Below are positions 18,261-27,038 of a DNA stretch of 64,000 nucleotides, piece after piece. Location of the stretch: the NCBI RefSeq assembly GCF_000235625.1, contig NZ_AGTR01000032.1, forward strand, positions 44,236-108,235, given 5' to 3'. The translations under genes and the position numbers were made by a program. This DNA comes from Marinobacter manganoxydans MnI7-9 (GTDB lineage Bacteria > Pseudomonadota > Gammaproteobacteria > Pseudomonadales > Oleiphilaceae). Position 1 is the first letter of the stretch, and every line of letters starts with the position of its first letter. A model generated the notes under the pieces. The model had not been told where the DNA came from. It was given only the letters and a program-made list of their open reading frames with translations, and did no database searches.

Positions 18261-18293
18261 ATCCAGGTTCCGAGACCGGATCCAAACCGGGTA

Positions 18294-18722
18294 TCAGCCT
18301 ACCCGGTTGAGTGTTACGTCGATGTTGCCACGGGTCGCGTTGGAATATGGGCAAACCTTGTGCGCTTCATCGATCAGCTGCTTGGCCTCCGCATCGTCCA
18401 TACCCGGAAGGCTGATGCGCAATTCCACTTCAATGCCAAACCCATTGGGGATCTGGCCGATGCCAACCACGCCTTCAATGGAAGCATCCTCCGGCATCTT
18501 GAGCTTGTCGCGACCGGCCACAAATTTCATGGCGCCGATAAAGCATGCGGAATAGCCTGCAGCAAAAAGTTGCTCCGGGTTGGTCCCCTTGCCGCCGGCA
18601 CCGCCCATTTCTTTCGGGGTTGCCAGCTCTACATCAAGAATGCCGTCTGACGAAATTGCACGGCCGTCACGACCACCGGTTGCTTCTGCATGGGCACGAT
18701 AGAGCACTTGTTCGATAGACAT
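18294..18722 (-). CDS. ohr: Organic hydroperoxide resistance protein (Ohr)
   Basis: A 142-residue OsmC/Ohr-family thiol peroxidase that reduces organic and lipid hydroperoxides using lipoyl proteins. The two redox cysteines are Cys60 in [13 protein letters not shown] and Cys124 in [13 protein letters not shown]. Full length, with the Ohr-type N-terminus ([15 protein letters not shown]). No OhrR-type MarR gene adjoins. Confidence 0.93.
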   Translation of the reverse strand: MSIEQVLYRAHAEATGGRDGRAISSDGILDVELATPKEMGGAGGKGTNPEQLFAAGYSACFIGAMKFVAGRDKLKMPEDASIEGVVGIGQIPNGFGIEVELRISLPGMDDAEAKQLIDEAHKVCPYSNATRGNIDVTLNRVG

Positions 18723-18837
18723 AACGCTTTCCTTTTTCCTTCGAATTTGAACAGAAATACCTTCCGAGGCATTTCCGCGCGACGATTTTCTGAACGACGC
18801 GTCGCCCCGTTTTATGCGATAGAAATGGTTAACTGGA

Positions 18838-19293
18838 TCAACCCGCCAGCGCGGCCCGCACTTTCTTGCTCAAATGCCCCATCTCAACGCGGCCAAGTAC
18901 CTGGGGCTTCAGTTCATTCATCACCTTACCCATGTCCTGCATGCCCTGGGCATCCGTTGAACTGATGGCCATCCGAATCAACCCGTCAAGATCATCCTCG
19001 CTGAGAGCCGCCGGCATGAACTCTTCAATGATCACCATTTCCGCTCGCTCTTTATCGCCCAGTTCCTCGCGGCCGGCTTCGTCGTATTGACTGGCCGCGT
19101 CGCGGCGCTGTTTGAGCATCTTGTCCAGCACCTTGAGAACATCCTCGTCATTGAGCTCGCGGCGTTCATCAATCTCGATCTGCTTCACGGCAGACTGGGC
19201 CATGCGCAAAGTAACCAGGCGGGTTTTATCCTTGTTCCGCATTGCTTCTTTTACCGCGCTGTACAGTTGTTCCTTAAGGGTTGGTGCCGTCAT
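18838..19293 (-). CDS. yqeY: GatB/YqeY domain protein
   Basis: A 151-residue YqeY-family protein: a helical domain like the tail of amidotransferase subunit GatB, with the family patterns [38 protein letters not shown] and [19 protein letters not shown]. In gammaproteobacteria it often stands near rpsU and dnaG; here those are absent. Its role in tRNA-related metabolism is presumed from the domain only. Confidence 0.9.
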   Translation of the reverse strand: MTAPTLKEQLYSAVKEAMRNKDKTRLVTLRMAQSAVKQIEIDERRELNDEDVLKVLDKMLKQRRDAASQYDEAGREELGDKERAEMVIIEEFMPAALSEDDLDGLIRMAISSTDAQGMQDMGKVMNELKPQVLGRVEMGHLSKKVRAALAG

Positions 19294-19428
19294 TGCTGAT
19301 CTCCTGTTGTTTGGCTTTGTTCTGGTTTATGGGGACGAATCGGGAATAATGCAAAGGGTGGGAATTCCATGATTCCTGCTGCACTGTAGAATGCAGGCAT
19401 CCGAGGAAAGAAAAAGGCGCCAGGAACA

Positions 19429-20439
19429 ATGATTGATTTCCGCAGCGATACTGTGACCCGCCCCACCCCCGAGATGCGCGAAGCCATGGCCAGCGCCGAG
19501 GTGGGAGACGATGTCTATGGCGACGACCCTACGGTTAACAGCCTGCAGGCCTACGCCGCCCAGAGGCTCGGCTTCGAAGCGGCCCTTTTTACTGCCACAG
19601 GCACCCAGGCCAACCTGCTTGCCATCATGAGTCATTGTGGCCGTGGCGATGAGTATCTCTGTGGCCAGTCCGCTCACAATTACAAGTATGAGGGCGGAGG
19701 CGCCGCGGTGCTGGGCAGTGTCCAGCCCCAACCGATCGAGAACGAGCCGGACGGGAGCATTGATCTGGAAAAAGCCCGGGCCGCGATCAAGGCGGACGAT
19801 TTTCATTTTGCCGTCACCCGTCTGCTCTCCCTTGAGAACACCATCGGAGGCAAAGTACTGCCCCTTGAGTACCAGGCGCAGGCCCGTGCGTTCTGCGACG
19901 AACACGGGCTTCTTCTGCACCTGGACGGCGCCCGTGTCTTCAATGCCGCCGTAAAATCAAACTGCGATGTCACCGAAATAACCCGGCACTACGATTCCGT
20001 CAGCGTGTGTCTGTCCAAAGGCCTGGGCGCACCGGTTGGATCGCTGCTGCTGGGGTCGGAATCATTCATCAAGCGGGCCACCCGGCTGCGCAAAATGGTG
20101 GGGGGCGGCATGCGCCAGGCCGGCATTCTGGCCGCCGCGGGACGTATCGCGCTCGAAAGGGGGCCGCTTCGACTGCTCGAGGACCATGAAAACGCCGAAT
20201 ACCTGAGCAACGGCCTGGCAAAGATTCCGGAACTTGAGGTCAACCCGGCCAGTACCCAGACCAACATCGTTTACGCAAGGTGCAAGGCAGGCGGGGCGTC
20301 ACAGCTGAAAGACTACCTGGCCGAACAGGGCATCCTGATTACGGCCGGCGACCCGATCCGCTTTGTGACCCACCAGGATGTCAGCCGTGAGGATGTCGAC
20401 ATGCTGCTGACGGCCATCCGGCAATTCTACCCGTCCTGA
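19429..20439 (+). CDS. ltaE: Low-specificity L-threonine aldolase
   Basis: A 336-residue fold-type I PLP enzyme that splits threonine or allo-threonine into glycine and acetaldehyde. FRSDTVTRPTPEMREAM at the N-terminus, GDDVYGDDPTVN, FTATGTQANLLAI (PLP phosphate), LHLDGARVFNA (Asp near residue 165) and VSVCLSKGLGAPVGSLLLG with the PLP lysine near 201 are all intact. Monocistronic, convergent with the BCCT gene. Confidence 0.94.
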   Translation: MIDFRSDTVTRPTPEMREAMASAEVGDDVYGDDPTVNSLQAYAAQRLGFEAALFTATGTQANLLAIMSHCGRGDEYLCGQSAHNYKYEGGGAAVLGSVQPQPIENEPDGSIDLEKARAAIKADDFHFAVTRLLSLENTIGGKVLPLEYQAQARAFCDEHGLLLHLDGARVFNAAVKSNCDVTEITRHYDSVSVCLSKGLGAPVGSLLLGSESFIKRATRLRKMVGGGMRQAGILAAAGRIALERGPLRLLEDHENAEYLSNGLAKIPELEVNPASTQTNIVYARCKAGGASQLKDYLAEQGILITAGDPIRFVTHQDVSREDVDMLLTAIRQFYPS

Positions 20440-20455
20440 CCGGATACTCTCGCTC

Positions 20456-20481
20456 AAAAAAGGCCCCTCAATGGGGGGCCC
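20456..20481 (-). terminator. Rho-independent terminator for the BCCT gene
   Basis: Read on the minus strand, GGGGCC and GGCCCC arms (20475-20480 with 20462-20467) enclose a short loop and are followed by six Ts (20461-20456). It lies about 30 bp after the BCCT stop and may also work weakly for the converging ltaE. Confidence 0.8.
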
Positions 20482-20510
20482 TTCCAGCGTCACCTGATAT
20501 CAGCCTGGGG

Positions 20511-22106
20511 TTACACCATCTTGCCTTCGGCAATCAGCAAGCGGCGTTCATGATGAAGGCCTTTGAACAGGCTGTAGGTCATCACCAACAGCACCAGCGT
20601 AAATGGCAGCCCGACACTCAGGGCGCCAGCTTGCAGTGCGTTGAGGGCTTGCTCACCGCCAACGAACAGAAGCACCCCGGCAATGGTCCCTTCGGTGACC
20701 GCCCAGAAGATGCGCTGGGCTTTCGGGGCATCGGTCTTGCCGCCAGACGTGATGCTGTCAATCACCAGGGAACCGGAATCCGAGGATGTGACGAAGAACG
20801 TCAATACCAGAGTGATCCCGATAAACGAGGTGATTCCAGACAGTGAGATATTTTCCAGCATCTGGAACATGGCCAACGACACTTCGGTAAGACCCTCTGA
20901 ACCCAACACGCCAATCTCGTTCTGGACCTGATTTAGCGCCCCGCCTCCGAATGCGCTCATCCAGAACAGAGTAATGATGGTCGGGATGATCAGAACCGCC
21001 GTGACGAACTCACGCACCGTGCGACCATGGGAGACCCGCGCGATAAACATACCTACGAACGGTGACCAGGAAATCCACCAGGCCCAGTAGAAGACCGTCC
21101 AACCATGGAACCAGGTGGTGTCTTCCTCGCGGCCAAAGGGATTACTGAGCGAGAACATATTGGACGCGTAGGAGACCGACGTATCCCAGAGCCACTGGAA
21201 CACGGCAAGTGTGGGGCCGGCAAATATTACAAACAGAAGCAGCAGCCCGGCCATGATCATGTTCGCGTTACTGAGAATCCGGACACCACCATGGATCCCC
21301 CGAATCACGGAGAGGGTAGCAACAGCCGTAACGCCGGCGATCACGCCGACCTGAATATTCAGGCCGCCCTCAATATCAAACAGGTAGGAAATACCGGATG
21401 CCGCTTGCTGGGCGCCAAACCCGAGCGAGGTTGCAAGACCAAAGATGGTCGCCAGTACCGACACGGTGTCGATGACATTACCGGGCCACCCCCACACCTT
21501 GTCTCCCAGAATTGGAAAAAAGGCAGAGCGAATGGTTAGCGGCAGGCCTTTATTAAAGGCAAAAAACGACAGCGAGAGCCCGACAATCGCGTAGATTGCC
21601 CATGGATGCAGACCCCAGTGGTACATCGTTGCGCCCATCGCAAGCCGGGCACCCTCAGCAGTGTTTGGCTCAACACCCAGGGGCGTTCCATACCAGTCGG
21701 TGTAATAGGCCACCGGCTCGGCAACCGACCAGAACATAAGCCCGGTACCCATACCAGCTGCGAACAACATGGCAAACCAGGACAGCAGAGAGAACTCTGG
21801 CTTGGCATCAAGCCCGCCAATCCGAATCTTGCCCACCGGCATGAAAATAAGGGCCAGACAGAAAACAACAAACAGGTTTGCGCTGAGAAGAAAGCCCCAA
21901 TCGAACACAGCGATCGCACCATTCTTGGCGCTATCGAGCAACTCCTTTGCACCTGCGGGGAAAATAAGTGTTCCGACAACGAAGGCAACAATCAGGATTG
22001 CGGTTAACGGAAATACGATGTTGTGGATATCGAAGCCGAACTTCTCGATATTATCCTGACCGGCTACGTAGTCGGTCTGATAATCGTCTGAAATGACGTC
22101 ACCCAA
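20511..22106 (-). CDS. BCCT-family betaine/choline-type transporter
   Basis: A 531-residue carrier of the betaine-choline-carnitine family with about twelve transmembrane helices. Family marks are AAGMGTGLMFWSVAEP (TM3 glycine-rich segment), the tryptophan-rich GWTVFYWAWWISWSPFVGMFIARVS split here as FYWAWWISWSPFVGMF and IARVSHGRT, and FFVTSSDSGSLVID. It takes up compatible solutes for osmotic adaptation. Short N- and C-terminal tails suggest no large osmosensor domain. Followed by a strong terminator. Exact substrate unknown. Confidence 0.92.
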   Translation of the reverse strand: MGDVISDDYQTDYVAGQDNIEKFGFDIHNIVFPLTAILIVAFVVGTLIFPAGAKELLDSAKNGAIAVFDWGFLLSANLFVVFCLALIFMPVGKIRIGGLDAKPEFSLLSWFAMLFAAGMGTGLMFWSVAEPVAYYTDWYGTPLGVEPNTAEGARLAMGATMYHWGLHPWAIYAIVGLSLSFFAFNKGLPLTIRSAFFPILGDKVWGWPGNVIDTVSVLATIFGLATSLGFGAQQAASGISYLFDIEGGLNIQVGVIAGVTAVATLSVIRGIHGGVRILSNANMIMAGLLLLFVIFAGPTLAVFQWLWDTSVSYASNMFSLSNPFGREEDTTWFHGWTVFYWAWWISWSPFVGMFIARVSHGRTVREFVTAVLIIPTIITLFWMSAFGGGALNQVQNEIGVLGSEGLTEVSLAMFQMLENISLSGITSFIGITLVLTFFVTSSDSGSLVIDSITSGGKTDAPKAQRIFWAVTEGTIAGVLLFVGGEQALNALQAGALSVGLPFTLVLLVMTYSLFKGLHHERRLLIAEGKMV

Positions 22107-22260
22107 TGTGAGGACTCCTATGACTGCATAACCCGGCAGTCGGTTGGAAAGTTTACCTCTCTAAGTGCCACCCCAATATTTTGAACTCTAAGAATTAAAA
22201 TTTCCAACTCTGTTAGACTTGTGCGGTACGAATCCTCGCAACGCCTGAAGGTTCCCGCTG

Positions 22261-23154
22261 ATGAAACTCAACCCCTTTAACACCCGCATCGGTCTGGCTC
22301 TGGGAGGCGGCGCTGCCAAAGGCATTGCGCACATTGGTGTGCTGAAAGCGTTTGAAGAAGAGCAAATCAAGATTCATTGCATTTCGGGTACGAGCGCCGG
22401 CGCGCTTATCGCGAGCTATTACGCTTTCGGCCGCCCGGCGGAATCCATCCTCAGCATTTGCTCAACACTGAACCTCTCCAAAATCATCAACTTTACCTTT
22501 GAGCGCGGCGGGCTGTTCAGCACCAACGCCATTCGGGAGATGATTCACCGCGATCTGGGCGATGTCCGGATCGAGGACGCCGAGATTCCGCTGGCCATCT
22601 GTGCCACGGATATCGAAACCGGTGAACAGCTGATCTTCCGGGAAGGCAATCTGGCGGATGTCGTGTGCGCCTCAATGGCGGTTCCCGGCCTGTTTGTACC
22701 TGTTGAAATCGATGGGCGGATTCTGGTGGACGGGGGGCTGGTGGAAAACGTCCCCATTTCGCCATTGGCCAAAATGGGTGCTGGTATTACGGTGGCCGTT
22801 GATCTCAGCCATGTCAGCCGTTATCCGAAGCCGGACAACACCTTCGATGTCATTTCCAACGCCATCAACATTGGCATCGATTTCAACACCCGCAAGCAAC
22901 TGAAGCATGCCGACATATCGGTCCCTCTGGACCTGAGCGACTACAGCCTTACCAATAACGCCGACCGCGTTGACGAGCTTTATCGGGAAGGCTATCACCC
23001 GATGAAGAAGAAGATCCGCCAGGTACTCTGGTACAAACGGATGCATGTTGCCATCAGCCTTCTGAAAACAACCCGAACGTTGATGCCCTTCAAAGTGCCC
23101 GAGATTCTGAAGGAGCTCAGGCGCCACGGCTTTGCGGTGCGCAATCGTAATTAG
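22261..23154 (+). CDS. Patatin-like phospholipase (RssA-type)
   Basis: A 297-residue patatin-fold serine hydrolase. The oxyanion loop LALGGGAAKGIAHIGVL (about residues 12-28), the nucleophile elbow GTSAG (near 43-47) and the catalytic Asp in VDGGLVENVP (near 160) form the Ser-Asp dyad. It matches the small bacterial RssA/YchK group. The Shine-Dalgarno is weak. The GST and cupin genes follow on the same strand after gaps of 90 and 66 bp. Confidence 0.92.
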   Translation: MKLNPFNTRIGLALGGGAAKGIAHIGVLKAFEEEQIKIHCISGTSAGALIASYYAFGRPAESILSICSTLNLSKIINFTFERGGLFSTNAIREMIHRDLGDVRIEDAEIPLAICATDIETGEQLIFREGNLADVVCASMAVPGLFVPVEIDGRILVDGGLVENVPISPLAKMGAGITVAVDLSHVSRYPKPDNTFDVISNAINIGIDFNTRKQLKHADISVPLDLSDYSLTNNADRVDELYREGYHPMKKKIRQVLWYKRMHVAISLLKTTRTLMPFKVPEILKELRRHGFAVRNRN

Positions 23155-23244
23155 CCACTTAATCACCGACAGCGGTGAACCAAAACGCTCTTTGCAGACT
23201 ACTCTTCACACCCGACCATTTTTCAATGCGAACGGAGCTAGCGC

Positions 23245-23913
23245 ATGATTACAGTTCACCACCTCAACAACTCCCGCTCACAGCGCGTTCTCTGGATGCT
23301 GGAAGAACTGGGTGTTCCCTACGAGATCAAGCATTACCAGCGAGATCCCAAGACCATGCTGGCCCCCGAAAGTCTGAAAAAGGTGCACCCGCTTGGAAAA
23401 TCCCCGGTGATCACAGACGGCGATCTGGTGGTGGCCGAATCCGGTGCCATCATTGAATACCTGGCGCACACCTACGGCAAAGACACCATGCTCCCGGAGA
23501 GCGGGGGGCAAGCCTGGCTCGACTACACCTATTGGTTGCACTACGCCGAAGGCTCATTGATGCCGCCTCTGGTGTTGCGCCTTGTCTTCGAAAAGGTAAA
23601 AACCAGCCCGATGCCGTTCTTTGTTAAACCTGTCGCCAAAGGCATTTCGGACAAAACCAACGAGATGTTTATCGGCCCGATGATCAAGACCCACCTGGAT
23701 TTCGTGGAAAGCCATCTGGCGAAGAACACCTGGTTCCTGGGGGACAAACTGAGCGCGGCGGACATCCAGATGAGCTTCCCGCTCGAGGCTTCCGTAGCCA
23801 GGGGCATCGTCGGCAGGAACCGGCCTCACATCAGCGGATGGGTCAAACGCGTTCATGCCCGACCGGCTTATCAGAGGGCGCTCGAGAAAGGCGGTGATTA
23901 CGACTTCGCCTGA
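23245..23913 (+). CDS. Glutathione S-transferase
   Basis: A 222-residue GST with an N-terminal thioredoxin-like domain (ITVHHLNNSRSQRVLWMLEE, HPLGKSPVITDGD with the cis-Pro, and VAESGAIIEYLAHTY that binds the glutathione gamma-Glu) and a helical C-terminal domain (WFLGDKLSAADIQMSFPLEA). The Ser-Arg in the first segment is the usual catalytic region of bacterial beta/theta-like forms. Cytosolic. Substrate unknown. Confidence 0.92.
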   Translation: MITVHHLNNSRSQRVLWMLEELGVPYEIKHYQRDPKTMLAPESLKKVHPLGKSPVITDGDLVVAESGAIIEYLAHTYGKDTMLPESGGQAWLDYTYWLHYAEGSLMPPLVLRLVFEKVKTSPMPFFVKPVAKGISDKTNEMFIGPMIKTHLDFVESHLAKNTWFLGDKLSAADIQMSFPLEASVARGIVGRNRPHISGWVKRVHARPAYQRALEKGGDYDFA

Positions 23914-23979
23914 AGACCGGCGATCTGATTGAGGCTAAAAGGAGTATCAAATACTGAATTCACGGATGGAGATACTGGA

Positions 23980-24357
23980 ATGAAAGAAGTTCGCAGAACC
24001 ACGCTACCCGTTGTGGAAATGGCGAAAAGCAACGAAGAGTTCCGGCAGGTATTATGGACCGGAGATCATACGCAACTCGTTCTGATGGCCATTCCCGAAG
24101 GCGGCGAGATTGGCGGCGAAGTTCACGAGGGACATGATCAACTGCTTTATTTCGTCTCGGGCGAGGGGGAAGCGACGATCGGCGAAACGAAGGTACCTGT
24201 AAAGGCGGGCGACGTCAGCATCGTGCCCTCGGGTACCTTTCACAACTTCCGTAACACCGGAAACGGCATGCTCAAGCTTTACACAACCTACTGTCCACCA
24301 GAGCACGCCCCGGGAACCGAGCATGAAACCAAGCAGGAAGCGGATGCCGCGGAATGA
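23980..24357 (+). CDS. Cupin-domain protein
   Basis: A 125-residue single-cupin protein. Cupin motif 1 reads GGEVHEGHDQLLYFVSGEGE (the usual G-x5-HxH-x3,4-E-x6-G is modified to HEGHDQ) and motif 2 GDVSIVPSGTFHNFRNTG. A conserved C-terminal Tyr-Cys-Pro-Pro-Glu-His (TTYCPPEHAPGT) is typical of a widespread family of metal-binding cupins of unknown reaction. The ATG at 23980 follows a GGAGA. It is 66 bp after the GST gene. Confidence 0.85.
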   Translation: MKEVRRTTLPVVEMAKSNEEFRQVLWTGDHTQLVLMAIPEGGEIGGEVHEGHDQLLYFVSGEGEATIGETKVPVKAGDVSIVPSGTFHNFRNTGNGMLKLYTTYCPPEHAPGTEHETKQEADAAE

Positions 24358-24366
24358 ATCCGCGGC

Positions 24367-24590
24367 CTACAGTCGCTTCAAGAAATTATCCAATGCCTGA
24401 TTAACCGGATCCGGGTGCGAAAGATTTGCAGCATGCCCGGCACCGGGAATCACGATCAGTTCGGCATCCTACGCTCTTAGCAGTCTGTCCATCTGCCAAG
24501 AGGCGCTCGGCCAGGCCATGGTCTAACCTTGATCCTGCATCTCGTTGACTGCTGCCTTTTCTGGCTCAGGAAAGCGTACACCCAAAACAA
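24367..24590 (-). pseudogene. Eroded alpha/beta-hydrolase remnant
   Basis: On the minus strand 24468-24367 encodes 33 residues and a TAG stop: IVIPGAGHAANLSHPDPVNQ followed by ALDNFLKRL. This is the exact C-terminal signature of 3-oxoadipate enol-lactonase-type hydrolases, with the catalytic His in AGH. Just upstream, in two other frames, are EPEKAAVNEMQDQG (about 24580-24535) and HGLAERLLADGQTAKSV (about 24525-24475), which fit the cap region of the same family. A stop codon, frame changes and loss of the N-terminal two-thirds show a dead gene. Confidence 0.65.
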
Positions 24591-24610
24591 AAACAGGAAC
24601 CGGGGACCGT

Positions 24611-26224
24611 ATGATTTTTGATTACATCATTGTAGGTGGCGGATCGGCTGGCGCCGTGATGGCGGCGCGATTGAGTGAGGACCCCGATGTCAGCGTCTGT
24701 CTCCTGGAGGCAGGCGGCAAGGGCGATCACTTGCTGACCCGCGCGCCAGCTGGTGTGGTCGCAATCATGCCCGGCCATGGCAAGATCAATAACTGGGCGC
24801 TCAATACAGAGCAGCAGCCCGAGCTGGCCGGGCGTCGAGGATTCCAGCCCAGAGGCCGTGGGCTGGGTGGTTCCAGCCTGATCAACGCAATGCTTTATGT
24901 GCGTGGACACAGCGCGGATTATGATGGATGGGCCGAGCTGGGTTGCGACGGATGGGGATGGGACGATGTTTTGCCCTACTTCCGCAAAGCGGAATGCCAT
25001 GAAGGTGGAGCCAGCGAATACCACGGGGCCGATGGCCCACTGCATGTTTGCAAACAGCGATCACCAAGGCCCATTTCCGAAGCCTTTATCGATGCGGCTA
25101 AAGAGCACGGCTATCCCGCAAGCGACGATTTCAATACCGGCGACAACGAGGGCGTTGGCCTCTATGAAGTTACCCAGTTTCATGACACCGAACGCAATGG
25201 TGAACGCTGCTCCACCGCTGCGGCGTATTTGTATCCGATCATGGAACAGCGCAACAACCTAAAGGTTGTGACCGGTGCCCGTGCGACCCGAATTCTTTTT
25301 AACGGAAAACGTGCTTCCGGCGTTGAGTATCGACTCAAGGGCCGATCGCTCACGGCCTCAGCAAACCGCGAAGTCATCCTATCCGCCGGTGCCTTCGGTT
25401 CACCGCAGTTACTACAGCTATCCGGAGTGGGAAACCCTGAAGACATCCTCCCGCACGGTATTCCCATGATTCACGAACTGCCGGGTGTCGGCCGAAATCT
25501 GCAGGATCATCTGGATTTCATTCTGGCCTACAAGTCCGGGGATACCGATAACTTTGGCTTCAGTTTAACGGGCATGAAAAACATGCTTCGCCATTCCCTC
25601 CAATGGCGAACGGATGGGACGGGTATGATTGCCTCGCCCTTTGCAGAGGGGGCGGCATTCCTGAAGTCTGACCCGGAGCAGGACAAGCCAGACCTGCAGC
25701 TGCACTTCGTCGTCTCCATCGTGGAGGATCACGCCCGTAAACTGCATTGGGGACACGGCTTCAGTTGCCACGTCTGCAACCTGCGGCCGAAATCCCGAGG
25801 GCGTGTTTTTCTGCTCAGCGCCGACCCAATGGCCGATCCCGGCATCGACCCCAACTATTTGTCCGACCCGGACGACCTGAATCTGACTATCAAAGGCGCA
25901 AAAATCACCCGGGAGATTCTCGAAGGGCCTGCACTCTCGCCGTACCGACAATCCGAAATGTTCGGCGTTCACGACGGCATGAGCGATGAGGAATGGGAAC
26001 GCCACATTCGCGCCCGTGCGGATACGATCTATCACCCGGTGGGCACCTGCAAGATGGGCATAGATGATCTGGCCGTGGTTGACTCCAGCCTCAAGGTTCA
26101 CGGACTTGAGGGTTTGCGGGTGGTCGACGCTTCGGTCATGCCGACTTTGATTGGTGGTAACACCAACGCCCCGACGATCATGATTGCTGAAAAGATCGCC
26201 GATACGATTCGAACCAGCGGATAA
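24611..26224 (+). CDS. GMC-family FAD oxidoreductase (alcohol/choline dehydrogenase-like)
   Basis: A 537-residue glucose-methanol-choline oxidoreductase. The FAD dinucleotide motif FDYIIVGGGSAGAVMAARLS is at residues 3-22, GRGLGGSSLINAMLYVRG near 84-101, SAGAFGSPQLLQLSGVG near 260, and the catalytic His regions IYHPVGTCKMG (near 475) and GGNTNAPTIMIAEK at the end. It resembles AlkJ-type alcohol dehydrogenases as much as choline dehydrogenase; no betaine aldehyde dehydrogenase is nearby. The start at 24611 removes 22 upstream residues that are pseudogene-derived. An atypical SDR gene follows 22 bp later. Confidence 0.9.
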   Translation: MIFDYIIVGGGSAGAVMAARLSEDPDVSVCLLEAGGKGDHLLTRAPAGVVAIMPGHGKINNWALNTEQQPELAGRRGFQPRGRGLGGSSLINAMLYVRGHSADYDGWAELGCDGWGWDDVLPYFRKAECHEGGASEYHGADGPLHVCKQRSPRPISEAFIDAAKEHGYPASDDFNTGDNEGVGLYEVTQFHDTERNGERCSTAAAYLYPIMEQRNNLKVVTGARATRILFNGKRASGVEYRLKGRSLTASANREVILSAGAFGSPQLLQLSGVGNPEDILPHGIPMIHELPGVGRNLQDHLDFILAYKSGDTDNFGFSLTGMKNMLRHSLQWRTDGTGMIASPFAEGAAFLKSDPEQDKPDLQLHFVVSIVEDHARKLHWGHGFSCHVCNLRPKSRGRVFLLSADPMADPGIDPNYLSDPDDLNLTIKGAKITREILEGPALSPYRQSEMFGVHDGMSDEEWERHIRARADTIYHPVGTCKMGIDDLAVVDSSLKVHGLEGLRVVDASVMPTLIGGNTNAPTIMIAEKIADTIRTSG

Positions 26225-26246
26225 AGGCCTCACTAAAGGTGGCAAA

Positions 26247-26978
26247 ATGACAACAAAAGACAAACCAGTTGCTCTAATCATCGGGGCCGGAGACCACCTC
26301 GGCTCTGCCATCGCCCGGCGCTTTGCAAAGGAAGGCTTCCACCTTGTGGTCACCCGCCGGCGCGGGGATCTTGATCTTCTCAGCTCGGAAATTCAGGCTC
26401 TCGGCTCGAGCGCGACAGCCATCCATTCCGATGCAAGGGACGAAGACCAGGTCATTGAGCTGGTTGAACGCGTTGAGTCAGAGCATGGCCCAATACGGGT
26501 AGCCGTCTTCAACGTGGGCGGAAACGTTCGATTCGATATCTGCGAGACCAGCACCCGGGTCTACCGGAAAGTCTGGGAGATGTGCGCACTGGCCGGGTTT
26601 CTGGTCGGGCGCGAGGTCGCAAAGAAAATGCTGCAACGCAATGAAGGCACTCTCCTCTTTACTGGCGCCTCCGCGAGCCTCCGCGGCGGACGCGGCTTTG
26701 CGGCCTTTGCCGGCGGCAAGCATGCGCTGCGCGCCCTGGCGCAAAGCATGGCAAGGGAATTGGGCCCGCAAGGGATACACGTCGCTCACGTGGTGGTGGA
26801 TGGCCTCATCCGCAATCAAGCCACGGCAGAATTTTTGCCGGACCTCTATGCGAGCAAGGGCGAGGACGGCATTATCGAGCCCGACGAACTCGCGGAAATC
26901 TATTGGCAGCTACACAACCAGCCACGCTCAGCCTGGACTTTCGAGCTCGATGCGCGGCCTTTCTCAGAGAACTGGTAA
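26247..26978 (+). CDS. Atypical short-chain dehydrogenase
   Basis: A 243-residue SDR-fold protein. The cofactor loop is IGAGDHLGSAIA instead of TGxxxGIG, and the active-site helix reads RGFAAFAGGKHALRALAQ, where the normal Tyr of YxxxK is Phe while the Lys remains. Ser is present in FTGASASLRG. A relative family with FAAFA..K is known to exist, so this is probably natural rather than a mutation, but classical Tyr-based catalysis is unlikely. The start at 26247 follows AAAGGTGG. It is co-oriented with, and 22 bp after, the GMC oxidoreductase, which suggests a shared pathway. Confidence 0.85.
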   Translation: MTTKDKPVALIIGAGDHLGSAIARRFAKEGFHLVVTRRRGDLDLLSSEIQALGSSATAIHSDARDEDQVIELVERVESEHGPIRVAVFNVGGNVRFDICETSTRVYRKVWEMCALAGFLVGREVAKKMLQRNEGTLLFTGASASLRGGRGFAAFAGGKHALRALAQSMARELGPQGIHVAHVVVDGLIRNQATAEFLPDLYASKGEDGIIEPDELAEIYWQLHNQPRSAWTFELDARPFSENW

Positions 26979-27006
26979 CGCCCCGGAGAAGCTGTGTCGG
27001 ACTATC

Positions 27007-27031
27007 AGGAGCCGGGTATCAGCCGGCTCCT
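27007..27031. terminator. Strong hairpin between convergent genes
   Basis: AGGAGCCGG (27007-27015) and CCGGCTCCT (27023-27031) form a perfect 9-bp stem with a 7-base loop between the convergent SDR and ATP-grasp genes. No T-run follows on either strand, so it may act as a bidirectional mRNA 3' end rather than a classical intrinsic terminator. Confidence 0.6.
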
Positions 27032-27038
27032 GTCGTTC

